Positions 34,576-42,827 of a stretch of 64,000 nt of DNA are shown here, piece after piece. A program made the position numbers and the translations under genes. Source of the stretch: Clostridium aciditolerans (GTDB taxonomy: Bacteria > Bacillota > Clostridia > Clostridiales > Clostridiaceae). Each line of letters starts with the position of its first letter. Within the stretch, counting starts at the first letter, position 1. The notes under the pieces are model-generated. The model did no database searches, was not told where the DNA came from, and saw only the letters and a list, made by a program, of their open reading frames with translations. The DNA lies in contig NZ_JAEEGB010000007.1 of assembly GCF_016316925.1 (NCBI RefSeq), forward strand, positions 139,717-203,716, in the 5' to 3' direction.

Positions 34576-35259
34576 TTAAAATGTTTTAGCTAAATAATTT
34601 AAAATAACCTTCACCTCTGCATTAATCTCAATTACTCCTTCCATTATAGGTGTAGCTTCAGTTGATGCTGCTAATACAGCTTGGCGGTATACAGGTCTAT
34701 ACTCTTGTCTTTCTTCTATTATTCTAATTGGAGTATTGTTAACAATAACATTTAATGTATCTCCAAGTTCTCTTGCTTTCTCTAAAGCATTTCTTACAGC
34801 AATTTTTAATGCTTGGTTGTAGTATTTTTCTGGATTCTCAATAGTGAAAGTAATGTTATTTACAACATTAGCTCCACTAGCTACAGCTGCATCAATGATT
34901 TCACCAATTCTGCTTAACTCTCTTAGTGTAACTCTAAATGTATTCGTAATTTTATATGTTCTAAATACCTGCTTTCCTTCAATGTAATCATATTCCGGTG
35001 TTATGGTATAATTTTCAGTCTGTATATCCCTTTCTTTAATCCCCATTCTTTTAAGTGTATCTAATATTTTGTTGGCTTTTTCGATGCTTTGTGCTTGAGC
35101 TACACTTAAATCTTTATTTTCTACTACGACTCCTATGCTAGCTGTTGCTATATCAGGCTTAACCTTTATATTACCCTTTCCATATACAGTCATAAGATTA
35201 TTTTTAATATTTGTATTTGGATATCTCAAATACGGATAATTATAGAAATATCTTTGCAT
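34576..35259 (-). CDS. SIMPL-domain (DUF541) protein
   Basis: The 227-residue protein is a SIMPL/DUF541 domain: MTVYGKGNIKVKPDIATASIGV, then ANKILDTLKRMGIKERDIQTENYTITPEYDY, and ITNTFRVTLRELSRIGEIIDAAVASGAN. The family is of unclear function: some members are surface or periplasmic, and one relates to an oxidative-stress protein (BP26/YggE). No signal peptide is seen, only a short Tyr/Pro-rich N-terminus (MQRYFYNYPYLRYPNTN) that might mediate binding. GGAGG precedes the ATG. It is monocistronic. Confidence 0.82.
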   Translation of the reverse strand: MQRYFYNYPYLRYPNTNIKNNLMTVYGKGNIKVKPDIATASIGVVVENKDLSVAQAQSIEKANKILDTLKRMGIKERDIQTENYTITPEYDYIEGKQVFRTYKITNTFRVTLRELSRIGEIIDAAVASGANVVNNITFTIENPEKYYNQALKIAVRNALEKARELGDTLNVIVNNTPIRIIEERQEYRPVYRQAVLAASTEATPIMEGVIEINAEVKVILNYLAKTF

Positions 35260-35422
35260 AATAAATTCCTCCTAAATATACGTTTTATAACTATATATAT
35301 TAGGGAAGTAATTTTTTAATTCACATAACTTAATATTCCAGAAGTATGAAATGTTGTATACGTTATGTTATAATAAATGTACACTATCACAGGTATTAAA
35401 AAAAGAATTAAGGTGAAGTATT

Positions 35423-35767
35423 ATGAATATCGAAAAGCTAATTGAACAATTGGGTAAAACCCTTGGAAAAATAATTTTTAATAAAAAAGAAAAGTATAGT
35501 GAGAAGGTTAATGTTTACCAAATGAGTTCAGTGGATACATTTAAAATAATTTTTAACAAGTTATTTCATGATGGAAATTATAATAAAGCAGAAGATTTAA
35601 TTTTTGATGAATTAGAAAAAAATAGTTCTCCTGAAGTATATGAAGTCGCAATTGAATTCTACAGTTCACTACTTAAAAAAAGTGATGAAGAATTGAATAA
35701 AAGTAATTTTTCAAGAAAAGAAATTTATCGAGGGTTAGATGATATACAAAAGTTTAAAATTGAATGA
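35423..35767 (+). CDS. Uncharacterised 114-residue helical protein
   Basis: This small protein is mostly charged helix: EKLIEQLGKTLGKIIFNKKEKYSE, FKIIFNKLFHDGNYNKAEDLIFDEL (a TPR-like pair), and YEVAIEFYSSLLKKSDEELNKSNFSRKEIYRGL. I recall similar short clostridial proteins without known function. AAGGTGAAG precedes the ATG. Its last bases overlap the edge of a decayed ABC ATPase fragment on the other strand, so its C-terminus may have been altered by that insertion. Confidence 0.65.
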   Translation: MNIEKLIEQLGKTLGKIIFNKKEKYSEKVNVYQMSSVDTFKIIFNKLFHDGNYNKAEDLIFDELEKNSSPEVYEVAIEFYSSLLKKSDEELNKSNFSRKEIYRGLDDIQKFKIE

Positions 35768-35900
35768 AATATTTCGCCAAGAGTTCCTTCTTCAACTATA
35801 TACCCATCGGTCGTAAAAAGAACTATATTTACAGCCTCTCTAGCAAATCCAATTTCATGGGTTACTTCCTCATTATCATGATACTCATTTGCTTTTTCAC
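35761..35900 (-). pseudogene. Remnant of an amino-acid ABC transporter ATPase (GlnQ type), C-terminal part
   Basis: The minus strand reads EEVTHEIGFAREAVN, then IVLFTTDGYIVEEGTLGEIF, an unmistakable match to the H-loop to C-terminus of GlnQ/ArtP-type ATPases (VVVTHEMGFARE..., GxIVEEGTPEEIF). The P-loop, signature and Walker B are absent, and the frame before residue ~30 is unrelated. No ribosome binding site or start is suitable. It is a ~45-codon fossil squeezed between two plus-strand genes. No intact copy of the transporter is in the window. Confidence 0.7.
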
Positions 35901-35959
35901 TTATACTTACTACATGAATATAATGAATAATAACTATTTTTATAAGGGGTACTATTGTA

Positions 35960-36409
35960 ATGCTTAGTTTAAAATCACTAAACACATTGCATACCTATTT
36001 AAACTATAAAGAAGATCAGCCTATTAATACTATAAACATGCTACAAGGTGTTGTTACTTTATTTAAAGATTCTATCAATCAATTTGGTGCTACTTCTCCA
36101 GAAGACGCTGTAGACATATGGGCTAAAGGTGTAAAGACGAGGAATGGTGCCTTACAATATGCTGTACTTAGTAAAAGTCTAAAAGCTAAAATGGAGAATT
36201 CTCTTAATAATACAAGCTGGATAACTGGTGCTTCCAGTCCATGGATAGAAAGTTATAAGATAACTGAGTATAAAAAAATCAACTACATCACATATAGAGC
36301 AATGATAAACTTCCACTTAATGGCTGATAAGCTTGATGCTGGATATGTAAATGCTGAATTAACTATCGAAAAGTCTGGCAAACATTGGGTCATATCCAAA
36401 ATTAAATAG
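35960..36409 (+). CDS. Uncharacterised 149-residue protein, NTF2-like-type domain
   Basis: The protein has a conserved-looking core, SPEDAVDIWAKGVKTRNGALQYAVLSKSLKAKM, followed by SSPWIESYKITEYKKIN and a beta-rich C-terminus ending AELTIEKSGKHWVISKIK. This resembles small NTF2-like domains that often sit at the C-terminus of membrane-anchored or secreted clostridial proteins. Here no signal peptide or anchor precedes it, and the gene abuts an ABC ATPase remnant, so it could be a truncated gene. AAGGGG lies 10 bases before the ATG. Function is unknown. Confidence 0.6.
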   Translation: MLSLKSLNTLHTYLNYKEDQPINTINMLQGVVTLFKDSINQFGATSPEDAVDIWAKGVKTRNGALQYAVLSKSLKAKMENSLNNTSWITGASSPWIESYKITEYKKINYITYRAMINFHLMADKLDAGYVNAELTIEKSGKHWVISKIK

Positions 36410-36423
36410 CATTTAATTTCTTA

Positions 36424-36600
36424 TAGGAACACTAGGTCGAAAATTACTTTACACAATGGGCCATGTTGGTAAAGCTAAAAGTAGATTTAAAGACTTTTAT
36501 ATGAAACTCCTCCTCCTTACGTCAGGGGAGTACTCTCTGCTTAACGGACTGAAGCTTGGAAACATAGCCTGGAGTGCAAGTCAATTTTCGGCCTTTTATA
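36424..36600. repeat. R2-type repeat upstream of the riboswitch
   Basis: AGGAACACTAGGTCGAAAAT at the left recalls AGGTACTAGGTCGAAAGT at 7902. GTCAATTTTCGGCC at the right recalls GTTAACTTTCGGCC at 21242. Between them lies ~130 bp not seen elsewhere here, except CTCTCTGCTTAACGGACTG, which resembles part of R1. It is non-coding. 36601-36750 shows only A+T-rich leader, probably holding the promoter. Confidence 0.5.
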
Positions 36601-36754
36601 TCTATAAATAGATTTGATACTTGACTTAAACACCTGTTTTACACTTTAATGTTTAATATGTAAATTTAAGACCATTGGTAAATTCCCATTATGGATTTTT
36701 TATCCCATAATCCCATTAATCCTATATAGAATTACTCCTCGATTATTGTTACAA

Positions 36755-36876
36755 TAACCTTGCAAGTAAGCCGAATCTCCATTTGGAGTACGGGGGATTT
36801 TATTTTAGGGGTGAATCTTTTAGATTTGAAAGTAGGGGACCTCAACCCGAACCCGTCAGCTAACCTCGGAGGCAAA
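36755..36876 (+). promoter_or_regulatory. c-di-AMP riboswitch (ydaO/yuaA class)
   Basis: The conserved core of the ydaO class is present in order: CCGAAT, a CTCCATTTGGAG hairpin, ACGGGGGA, GGGGTGAATC, GGGGACCTCAACCCGAACCC and GTCAGCTAACCTCGGAGGC. It ends within a few bases of the GAGGAGG ribosome binding site of the LysM-SleB gene, with no terminator hairpin between, so control is probably at translation initiation. In this class c-di-AMP binding switches expression off. Cell-wall hydrolase genes are common targets. Confidence 0.93.
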
Positions 36877-36890
36877 AGAGGAGGAAGAAT

Positions 36891-37676
36891 ATGTTTAAAT
36901 CAAAAAAATTAAAAGCATTCTTGATAACTTTATCATTATCACTTGTATCTGCTAAATCTGTACATGCTGCTAGTTATACAGTTACCTATGGTGACTCACT
37001 ATATCAAATAGGTAAACTTTTTAATACCTCTGCTAACATAATAATGCAGAATAATGGACTTTCAAGCAGCAATATTTACCCAGGGCAGGTATTAAACATT
37101 TCAGCAAAAACTTATACTGTACAAGCTGGTGACAGTCTTTACTTAATAGCACAAAAATATGGGGTTTCATTGTCTTCTTTAAGACAGGCTAATAATAAAT
37201 GGGACAACCTAATTTACCCTGGACAATCATTAAATATACCAGGAACTGCATCAAGTACCGCAACTCAACCATCAAAGCCTACAGTATCTAAATCTGTAAT
37301 TCCATACACTGCTAGTGACGTTGATCTTTTGGCAAGATTAATTACTGCTGAAGCTCAAGGTGCACCATATACTGCAAAAGTAGCTGTTGGTGCTGTTGTA
37401 ATAAACAGAGTTCAAGATTCTCGTTTTCCTAAGAGCATAAATGATGTAATATATCAAAAAGATGGCGGTTATTATCAGTTCTCACCTGTTTTAAACGGAT
37501 GGATCAATAAACCTGCTACTCAAGATTCAATAAAAGCAGCCTATGAGGCTTTAAACGGTGCGGACCCAACAAATGGAGCTTTATACTATTTTGATGATAG
37601 TACAACAAATTCATGGCTTTGGTCAAAGACTGTAGCATTAAGAGTAGACAATATGGTGTTCTCTTACTATAATTAA
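36891..37676 (+). CDS. Secreted cell-wall hydrolase: two LysM + SleB/CwlJ domain
   Basis: The 261-residue protein has a signal peptide (MFKSKKLKAFLITLSLSL... cleaved near SVHAA), two LysM peptidoglycan-binding motifs (residues ~27-70, YTVTYGDSLYQIGKLF, and ~73-117, YTVQAGDSLYLIAQKYG), a Ser/Thr/Pro linker, and a Hydrolase_2 (SleB/CwlJ) catalytic domain (~140-260) with LLARLITAEAQGAPYTAKVAVGAVVINRV holding the catalytic Glu. It would cleave peptidoglycan outside the cell, in growth or spore cortex lysis. The c-di-AMP riboswitch directly upstream ties it to turgor and cell-wall control. A strong terminator follows. Confidence 0.93.
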   Translation: MFKSKKLKAFLITLSLSLVSAKSVHAASYTVTYGDSLYQIGKLFNTSANIIMQNNGLSSSNIYPGQVLNISAKTYTVQAGDSLYLIAQKYGVSLSSLRQANNKWDNLIYPGQSLNIPGTASSTATQPSKPTVSKSVIPYTASDVDLLARLITAEAQGAPYTAKVAVGAVVINRVQDSRFPKSINDVIYQKDGGYYQFSPVLNGWINKPATQDSIKAAYEALNGADPTNGALYYFDDSTTNSWLWSKTVALRVDNMVFSYYN

Positions 37677-37707
37677 AGACAATACAAATTAGTATATATT
37701 GTGAAAT

Positions 37708-37740
37708 AAAAAGGTTACTGTCCGTGCAGTAACCTTTTTA
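37708..37740. terminator. Terminator of the LysM-SleB gene
   Basis: AAAAAGGTTACTG (37708-37720) pairs perfectly with CAGTAACCTTTTT (37727-37739). Confidence 0.9.
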
Positions 37741-37758
37741 TCTTGTTTGTATTTATTC

Positions 37759-37836
37759 TCAACACTTCTTACTGACTCCATTTTCTTTTGCAATAGTCCA
37801 TATGGAGTCACCTAGCTTAACCACGTATATTTTCAA
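37759..37836 (-). pseudogene. LysM half-domain fragment, 25 codons
   Basis: On the minus strand TTG at 37836, preceded by AGAGGTTAG, opens a frame reading MKIYVVKLGDSIWTIAKENG and then VSKKC before TGA. This is the first half of a LysM motif (YVVKxGDSIWxIAKENGVS). The second half is missing, and the sequence runs into the terminator of the LysM-SleB gene. It is either a decayed LysM gene or a very short peptide. TGACTCCAT/ATGGAGTCA inside it forms a 9-bp inverted repeat. Confidence 0.55.
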
Positions 37837-37943
37837 GATTCTAACCTCTTCTATACACACTACCAATAATTAGTACATTCCACTTTTATTTTATGTTCCG
37901 AAAAGCAAAGTTTTTAGTTCTGAAATTTGTATATATAATTAGA

Positions 37944-38035
37944 GAGCAGGGGCTAATATCCCCTGCTCATATATCATAATAAAAATATTACCGGTAAACT
38001 TTTATTTTCATCCCCCGTTTAATATTATACTATGC
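37944..38035 (-). other. Intergenic module: hairpin, ACCGGTA box, TACTATGC box
   Basis: GAGCAGGGG (37944-37952) pairs perfectly with CCCCTGCTC (37960-37968). About 20 bases to the right lie ACCGGTA and then ATTATACTATGC. The same order (GCAGAGGT hairpin, ACCGGTA, TTATACTATGC) occurs at 42802-42896. On the minus strand CATAGTATA resembles a sporulation-type -10, so this may be a short transcript ending in the hairpin. The remainder of 37840-38272 holds no gene. Confidence 0.35.
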
Positions 38036-38272
38036 ATAAATACTAAAGTTGCTACATTAAATCATATTTTGCAATATAAAATATGAAATCTTGCACAAAT
38101 CTCTCGCTGCGAATTATAAAATTCATTAATACTTTAACAAAGAATTATATCATTTAATATTCTATTGTATTAACCGTTCAAAGTTTATTTACAATTTAGA
38201 TAATTTGATATATTATATTATTATAAATCTTTATTTTCAGAATATATTTTAAATTGAAAAGAGGTCAACTAT

Positions 38273-39037
38273 ATGGATTTAAGCGAAATCTCTTTTATGG
38301 ACTTGCATAATCACACCATTTGGTCTGACGGTATACACACACCTGAAAAAATTATACAAAATGCAATTGTTAATTCTGTAACTACAATAGGTATTTCAGA
38401 TCACTTTGAAACAGATAAATGCCAATCAGTGCTAAGAAAAGATATTAAAAATTATATAATAAATATTAACGAGTTGAAAGAAAAGTACAAAGACAAGATT
38501 CAAGTACTTGCAGGAATTGAAATATGTATGAATAAAGAATTATGTGACTTGGATAATCTACCTTACGAAGAGCTTAATAAATTAGACTATGTGCTTTTAG
38601 AGTATATAGATTACTTCAAACACAGTGTTAAACTTAGTGAAATCGGGAAATACACATCAAAGTTAACTTGTAAAATAGGACTTGCCCATACAAACTTACT
38701 AACCGCTTGTAAAATATACGGTTTAAGATATGTTGTCAATACATTAAAAGATCACAATTTATTTTGGGAATTAAACGTAAATGAAGGATATGACTACTTT
38801 GATGAAGTAGTAGACTCTATAGATTCTTGGAAAACGAGCAGATTGCTAAAGAAACTTAAGAAAAATAACATATTGATGTCTGTAGGTTCTGATACTCACA
38901 GCCTTGACTATTATGATATAGAAAAACTAACAATAGGAAATATGATAGCAAAACATCAATCTATAAGAATGTTAAAATACGATTTCTCCGTAAATAGACT
39001 TATGCACGGTAAAACCTTAACTCATTATGGTGCTTAA
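38273..39037 (+). CDS. PHP-domain phosphoesterase
   Basis: The 254-residue protein is a stand-alone PHP metal-dependent phosphoesterase of the histidinol phosphatase/YcdX type. Metal-site motifs appear in order: FMDLHNHTIWSDG, IGISDHFE, LAGIEICM, GLAHTN and SVGSDTHS. It could act on histidinol phosphate, but no his genes are near, so a nucleotide or sugar phosphate is equally possible. GAGGTC precedes the ATG. It is monocistronic with a strong terminator. Confidence 0.85.
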   Translation: MDLSEISFMDLHNHTIWSDGIHTPEKIIQNAIVNSVTTIGISDHFETDKCQSVLRKDIKNYIININELKEKYKDKIQVLAGIEICMNKELCDLDNLPYEELNKLDYVLLEYIDYFKHSVKLSEIGKYTSKLTCKIGLAHTNLLTACKIYGLRYVVNTLKDHNLFWELNVNEGYDYFDEVVDSIDSWKTSRLLKKLKKNNILMSVGSDTHSLDYYDIEKLTIGNMIAKHQSIRMLKYDFSVNRLMHGKTLTHYGA

Positions 39038-39082
39038 TAATTAACATCCAAATTCACCTCTAGCTATATATTTATAATTTTA

Positions 39083-39122
39083 AGGCTTGGATATATTTAA
39101 AATCCAAGCCTATTTTTATTTT
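39083..39122 (+). terminator. Terminator of the PHP gene
   Basis: AGGCTTGGAT (39083-39092) pairs with ATCCAAGCCT (39102-39111), followed by ATTTTTATTTTTT. Confidence 0.9.
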
Positions 39123-39345
39123 TTATATAAATAATACATCTTGAGTTAATTTAAAATAAATTTATTGTTGCATATATTATTTTTTCAGTTATACTATACT
39201 ATGGAATTAAATTATCATCCATCATCTTCATATTGAGAAGATAATATCCATCGGATAAGATTATTTATAAAGTTAAGATTTTGACTTTTAAAATACCCTC
39301 TTTTTATGTTATTATAAATTATAATATTCTTATTTATCAAAACAA

Positions 39346-39422
39346 TTCAATAATTGAATAAGAATCTTTATATTTATTCAATTGTCAATTTATTGAATAA
39401 ACAACTTCCAATCTTGAATAAC
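39346..39422. promoter_or_regulatory. Array of TTCAAT/ATTGAATAA half-sites
   Basis: TTCAATAATTGAATAA (39346-39361) is a palindrome. TTTATTCAAT (39373-39382) and ATTGAATAAA (39392-39401) form an inverted pair, and TTGAATAAC (39414-39422) adds another half-site. All lie within 135 bases of the next start codon, suggesting cooperative regulator binding. The rest of 39123-39345 holds no gene. Confidence 0.5.
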
Positions 39423-39480
39423 TTTTTCTAAAAATATTTACTTTAGAGAATCTATACTAGATAAAAAGGGGGACTGATTT

Positions 39481-40041
39481 ATGACTACAGAATTACAACA
39501 AGCTGAGGAATTTTTAAATCAGTATGGTATGTCATTAGGTCGTAATAAGAGGACAAGCAGCCACTTATTGAGGAAATTAACTAGACAAAATATTATAGCA
39601 CGATCTATGCGCTGTGTATATAAAATAGATAACTTTATAATTAAAGCCTCCTCAGATGCTACAGGCTTTCGTTTACCTATTGGAGCAGATCAATGTCTTA
39701 ATGAGTTTGATTTATATACATCAGATGACGAGCGACTGCAAGAGTTCAAAGAGATATTATGTCCTGTATATGCAATATACGAAAGTAAATTTCTATATTT
39801 AACTGTTCACAAGCTTTTAAATGCACTAGATACAAGCACCGAATCTACAGAAACAATATATACCTATATCGAAAAAGGATTCAAGTTTGCAAATGAAGAC
39901 AAATTTTTTCCTGTTTTAGAAAAATTCAAAAGTTCCTGGGTTACTAATTCTCCTGAACTTCAAAATGAATATTGCAAAATTAATTCCTTTGGATATGATG
40001 AAAATAATAATTTATATGTTCTTGATTATGGAATGTTATAG
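39481..40041 (+). CDS. Uncharacterised 186-residue protein, possibly kinase-fold-like
   Basis: I do not recognise the family. The order VYKIDNFIIKASS near residue 46, a middle helix-rich part (LYLTVHKLLNALDTS) and the ending FGYDENNNLYVLDYGML recall the lysine strand and the D-G metal loop of protein-kinase-like folds, but no catalytic HxD loop is seen. It may be a degenerate or very small member. AAAAAGGGGGA precedes the ATG. Several half-sites upstream suggest tight regulation. It is alone, with an ECF sigma operon following after 120 bases. Confidence 0.55.
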   Translation: MTTELQQAEEFLNQYGMSLGRNKRTSSHLLRKLTRQNIIARSMRCVYKIDNFIIKASSDATGFRLPIGADQCLNEFDLYTSDDERLQEFKEILCPVYAIYESKFLYLTVHKLLNALDTSTESTETIYTYIEKGFKFANEDKFFPVLEKFKSSWVTNSPELQNEYCKINSFGYDENNNLYVLDYGML

Positions 40042-40087
40042 GATTTATCCTATAACAAAATTTTTTTTGAATTCTTTATTTGTTTTT

Positions 40088-40116
40088 TGAAGCATAAGAT
40101 GTTTATAGTACGTCTA
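40088..40116 (+). promoter_or_regulatory. ECF-type promoter of the sigma/anti-sigma operon
   Basis: TGAAGC (40088-40093) and CGTCTA (40111-40116) are 17 bp apart, matching the TGAAAC/CGTC pattern read by many ECF sigma factors. It precedes the ECF gene, so autoregulation is likely. Downstream, ATATCTT/AAGATAT (40136-40154) forms a hairpin between GGAAGGAGG and the ATG. Confidence 0.65.
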
Positions 40117-40164
40117 ATATGCTGGAAGGAGGAAAATATCTTGACATAAGATATTATTGCGTAT

Positions 40165-40680
40165 ATGGATAAAGAGATTGAGAGACTAATTGATGAATAT
40201 GGGAATGACGTACTCAGAATTGCATATATGTACTTAAAGGACAAACACCTCGCAGAAGATGCATTTCAAGAAGTGTTTGTGAAAGTATATAAGAACTTTA
40301 ATAAGTTTCAAGGAAATAGCAGCGTGAAAACTTGGATTTTATCTATTACTATGAATACTTGCAAAGATATATTAAGAAGCTCTTGGTTAAAAAGAATAGT
40401 ATTTAGCCAAGATCAGAAACTTATTAATTGCAGTGATAATATTGTGGACAATCCCGCTGAAGAGGTTATAAAACAACTTCAATATAATGAGCTATTAAGT
40501 GAAGTCATGAAGCTTCCTAAAAAGTATAAAGAAGTAATTATTCTTTTTTATTATGAAGAAGTTTCAACTTCTGAAATAAGTAAAATACTAAGTATACCTG
40601 AGGGAACAGTAAGAAGTCGGTTATTTAGAGCTAGGGAATTTTTAAAAAATAATTTAGATGGGAAGATAAGCTATGAATAA
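40165..40680 (+). CDS. ECF RNA polymerase sigma factor (first)
   Basis: The 171-residue sigma-70 family protein has region 2 (residues ~8-75: YGNDVLRIAYMYLKDKHLAEDAFQEVFVKVYKN) and region 4 (~115-165: LPKKYKEVIILFYYEEVSTSEISKILSIPEGTVRSRLFRAREFL). It would direct RNA polymerase to stress promoters such as the CGTCTA-type site upstream. The strong GGAAGGAGG site is about 30 bases before the ATG, and a TTG-ACA-TAA minicistron in the same frame lies between. A hairpin in that gap could bring the site close to the ATG. It overlaps its anti-sigma gene by eight bases. Confidence 0.9.
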   Translation: MDKEIERLIDEYGNDVLRIAYMYLKDKHLAEDAFQEVFVKVYKNFNKFQGNSSVKTWILSITMNTCKDILRSSWLKRIVFSQDQKLINCSDNIVDNPAEEVIKQLQYNELLSEVMKLPKKYKEVIILFYYEEVSTSEISKILSIPEGTVRSRLFRAREFLKNNLDGKISYE

Positions 40681-41695
40681 AGATATCAATAATTTGAGAG
40701 AAATTACAAATTCTGTTCTTGAAGATATTAAAGTTACTGATGAGTTGAAGTCATTAACTCTAAAAAGATGCAAGGAAGAAAAGAAATATAATATTAAACC
40801 TATTTTTGTAACTGCTGCATCTGCAGCTATTATGGCATTTTCAGTTTTTAGCTATAAATTTATACTACACAATCCTAATTTGACACAGAAAAGCAGTAAG
40901 GAAGTATCCCATAAATCAGTTAGCCTTAACGACCTTAATAATGATCAATCTTCGGATAGAAGCAATATAGCTAATCAAGATAAATTAAAAAACAATGTTA
41001 TCAATAAAGAAGAGCAATCTAAAGCCACAGTACAGCAAAGTAATCATGATATTATTACTAAAAATAATCAAAGCAAAGAAAAAATTACTTCATATAATAG
41101 TAGCAAAGATAGCAAATTGATGGATTCCGCTAAAAATAAAACTTCAAGCAGAACAGAAGAAATCAAACTCCCTAGTAATTTGGCAGAAGATAAGACAACA
41201 AATAGTATGTCAGAAAACTCAACATTAAACACCAATGCCGATAAAAGAAATGATGTTTCTACAAATGGCATTTCCAGCAAAGATACTCCTTCAACAAAAG
41301 CATCACTAGACTCACCTAAGTCTGCTAGTATAGCTGACGCAGAAAGTTTCTGGGGAGGGAAAGTTCTTATGCCTTCATATGTACCAAAAGGCTTCGAGCT
41401 TACAGATATATCTGTACCTAAAGATAACTCTAAAGAAATATGTGTAAAGTTAAACTATAGTTTTGAAAACACTTATTTTAAAATAGTTCAAAACAAAAGT
41501 ACTACTTATACAAGCTATGTTGGCACAAGTGTTGATATTAAAGGCTCGAAAGCATATATTTCTAAAAGTAAAGATGCAAATAATCCAAGCTTAACAATAA
41601 CAGAAATCAAGTGGGTAAATAATAATATACAATATACTATTATAGGAAATCTGCCTGAAGATGAATTAACTAAAATACTAAGCTCAATTAATTAA
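40673..41695 (+). CDS. Membrane-anchored anti-sigma factor with DUF4367 domain
   Basis: The 340-residue protein has a cytoplasmic N-terminus (~1-40), one membrane helix (~43-65, PIFVTAASAAIMAFSVFSYKF), a long Ser/Asn/Lys-rich extracellular linker (~70-225) and a C-terminal DUF4367-type domain (~230-340, VLMPSYVPKGFELTDISV...IKWVNNNIQYTIIGNLPEDEL). Overlapping the sigma gene, it should hold that sigma factor inactive until an envelope signal is sensed. There is no zinc-binding HxxxCxxC anti-sigma motif, so binding must use another surface. No site-1 protease gene is adjacent. Confidence 0.85.
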   Translation: MNKDINNLREITNSVLEDIKVTDELKSLTLKRCKEEKKYNIKPIFVTAASAAIMAFSVFSYKFILHNPNLTQKSSKEVSHKSVSLNDLNNDQSSDRSNIANQDKLKNNVINKEEQSKATVQQSNHDIITKNNQSKEKITSYNSSKDSKLMDSAKNKTSSRTEEIKLPSNLAEDKTTNSMSENSTLNTNADKRNDVSTNGISSKDTPSTKASLDSPKSASIADAESFWGGKVLMPSYVPKGFELTDISVPKDNSKEICVKLNYSFENTYFKIVQNKSTTYTSYVGTSVDIKGSKAYISKSKDANNPSLTITEIKWVNNNIQYTIIGNLPEDELTKILSSIN

Positions 41696-41839
41696 TATAG
41701 AACAAATAAAAGTGATAAAAATCGCCATAAGGCTTTTATTTTATATTAATACCTTTTATTTAAATAGGACATAATAGCCTATAGAAATAATTTTAAAATA
41801 TATGTTTTGATAATTTTATTTTAACTTGGAGGAATGAAT

Positions 41840-42787
41840 ATGAATGCTGGAAATGTAAAGATATCAATAATAGGAGCTGGCGCTGTAGGTTCTACAACAG
41901 CCTTTGCTATAATGAATTCCGGACTTGCATCAGAAATAGTAATAGTTGATATAAACAAGGAAAAATCTCTAGCGGAAACAATGGATTTATCACATGGAGT
42001 ATCCTTTGTAAAACCTGTAGAAATTATATCTGGAGATTATGTTGATACCAAAAACTCTGACATTGTAATTATTACTGCTGGCGTAGGAAGAAAGCCAGGA
42101 CAATCTAGATTAGATTTAATAAACAATAATCTTCAAGTATTTAAAGCAATCGTTCCTGAGGTTGCCAAATACTGCCCAGATAGTATAATAATTGTGGTTT
42201 CAAACCCAGTGGATATACTTAGCTATATAACATATAAGCTTTCTGGTTTCCCGTCCTCAAGAGTTATTGGCTCTGGTACTGTTCTTGATACATCAAGATT
42301 CAAATATATGCTTGCAAAACATTTCCATATAGACTCTAGAAATATACATACCTATATACTTGGCGAACATGGTGATTCAGAAATCGCTGCCTGGAGTTTA
42401 ACCAGTATTGCTGGAATGAAAGTAGAACAATACTGCAATCATATTTGTAAAAAATGCGGTGGTGATTTTAGGATTGCAATAGCTGAGGAAGTTAAAAATA
42501 CTTCTAAAGGCATTATCCAAGGAAAAGGCTATACAAATTATGCTATAGCTCTATCTATAAGAAGAATCATTGAAGCAATATTAGGTGATGAAAATTCTAT
42601 ACTAACGGTTTCAAAAATGTTTACAGGGCAATATGGAATAGAAGATGTTTATATGAGTATACCTTCAGTAATCGGGCGAACTGGCATAATAGATTCTCTT
42701 TCGGTACCATTAAACTCTTATGAAGAGGAAAACCTAGTGAAATCCGCTGCTTCTCTTAAAGATTTTATATCGCAACTTCATATTTAA
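41840..42787 (+). CDS. ldh: L-lactate dehydrogenase
   Basis: The 315-residue NAD-dependent enzyme has [15 protein letters not shown] for NAD binding, the substrate-specificity loop [13 protein letters not shown] with Gln (lactate, not malate, type), [20 protein letters not shown] and the catalytic His in [12 protein letters not shown]. It interconverts pyruvate and lactate. Within the central region two closely spaced cysteine groups ([11 protein letters not shown]) are unusual for LDH and may be redox or metal sensitive. ATG at 41840 fits TTGGAGG; the ATG at 41834 is too close to that site. It is monocistronic. Confidence 0.93.
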   Translation: MNAGNVKISIIGAGAVGSTTAFAIMNSGLASEIVIVDINKEKSLAETMDLSHGVSFVKPVEIISGDYVDTKNSDIVIITAGVGRKPGQSRLDLINNNLQVFKAIVPEVAKYCPDSIIIVVSNPVDILSYITYKLSGFPSSRVIGSGTVLDTSRFKYMLAKHFHIDSRNIHTYILGEHGDSEIAAWSLTSIAGMKVEQYCNHICKKCGGDFRIAIAEEVKNTSKGIIQGKGYTNYAIALSIRRIIEAILGDENSILTVSKMFTGQYGIEDVYMSIPSVIGRTGIIDSLSVPLNSYEEENLVKSAASLKDFISQLHI

Positions 42788-42801
42788 TAATAACTAAATA
42801 A

Positions 42802-42827
42802 AGCAGAGGTTAAATGACACCTCTGCT
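42802..42827. terminator. Terminator between ldh and the cysteine-rich protein gene
   Basis: AGCAGAGGT (42802-42810) pairs with ACCTCTGCT (42819-42827). To its right, ACCGGTA and TTATACTATGC repeat the arrangement of the 37944 module. Confidence 0.7.

Noticed and set aside
35764-35967. 67-codon plus-strand ORF with a hydrophobic stretch
   Set aside because: It is the antisense of the GlnQ remnant, with no SD. The apparent membrane segment comes from A+T-rich sequence.
36424-36600. Second riboswitch upstream of the c-di-AMP aptamer
   Set aside because: No known riboswitch core was recognised, and the ends match the R2 repeats.
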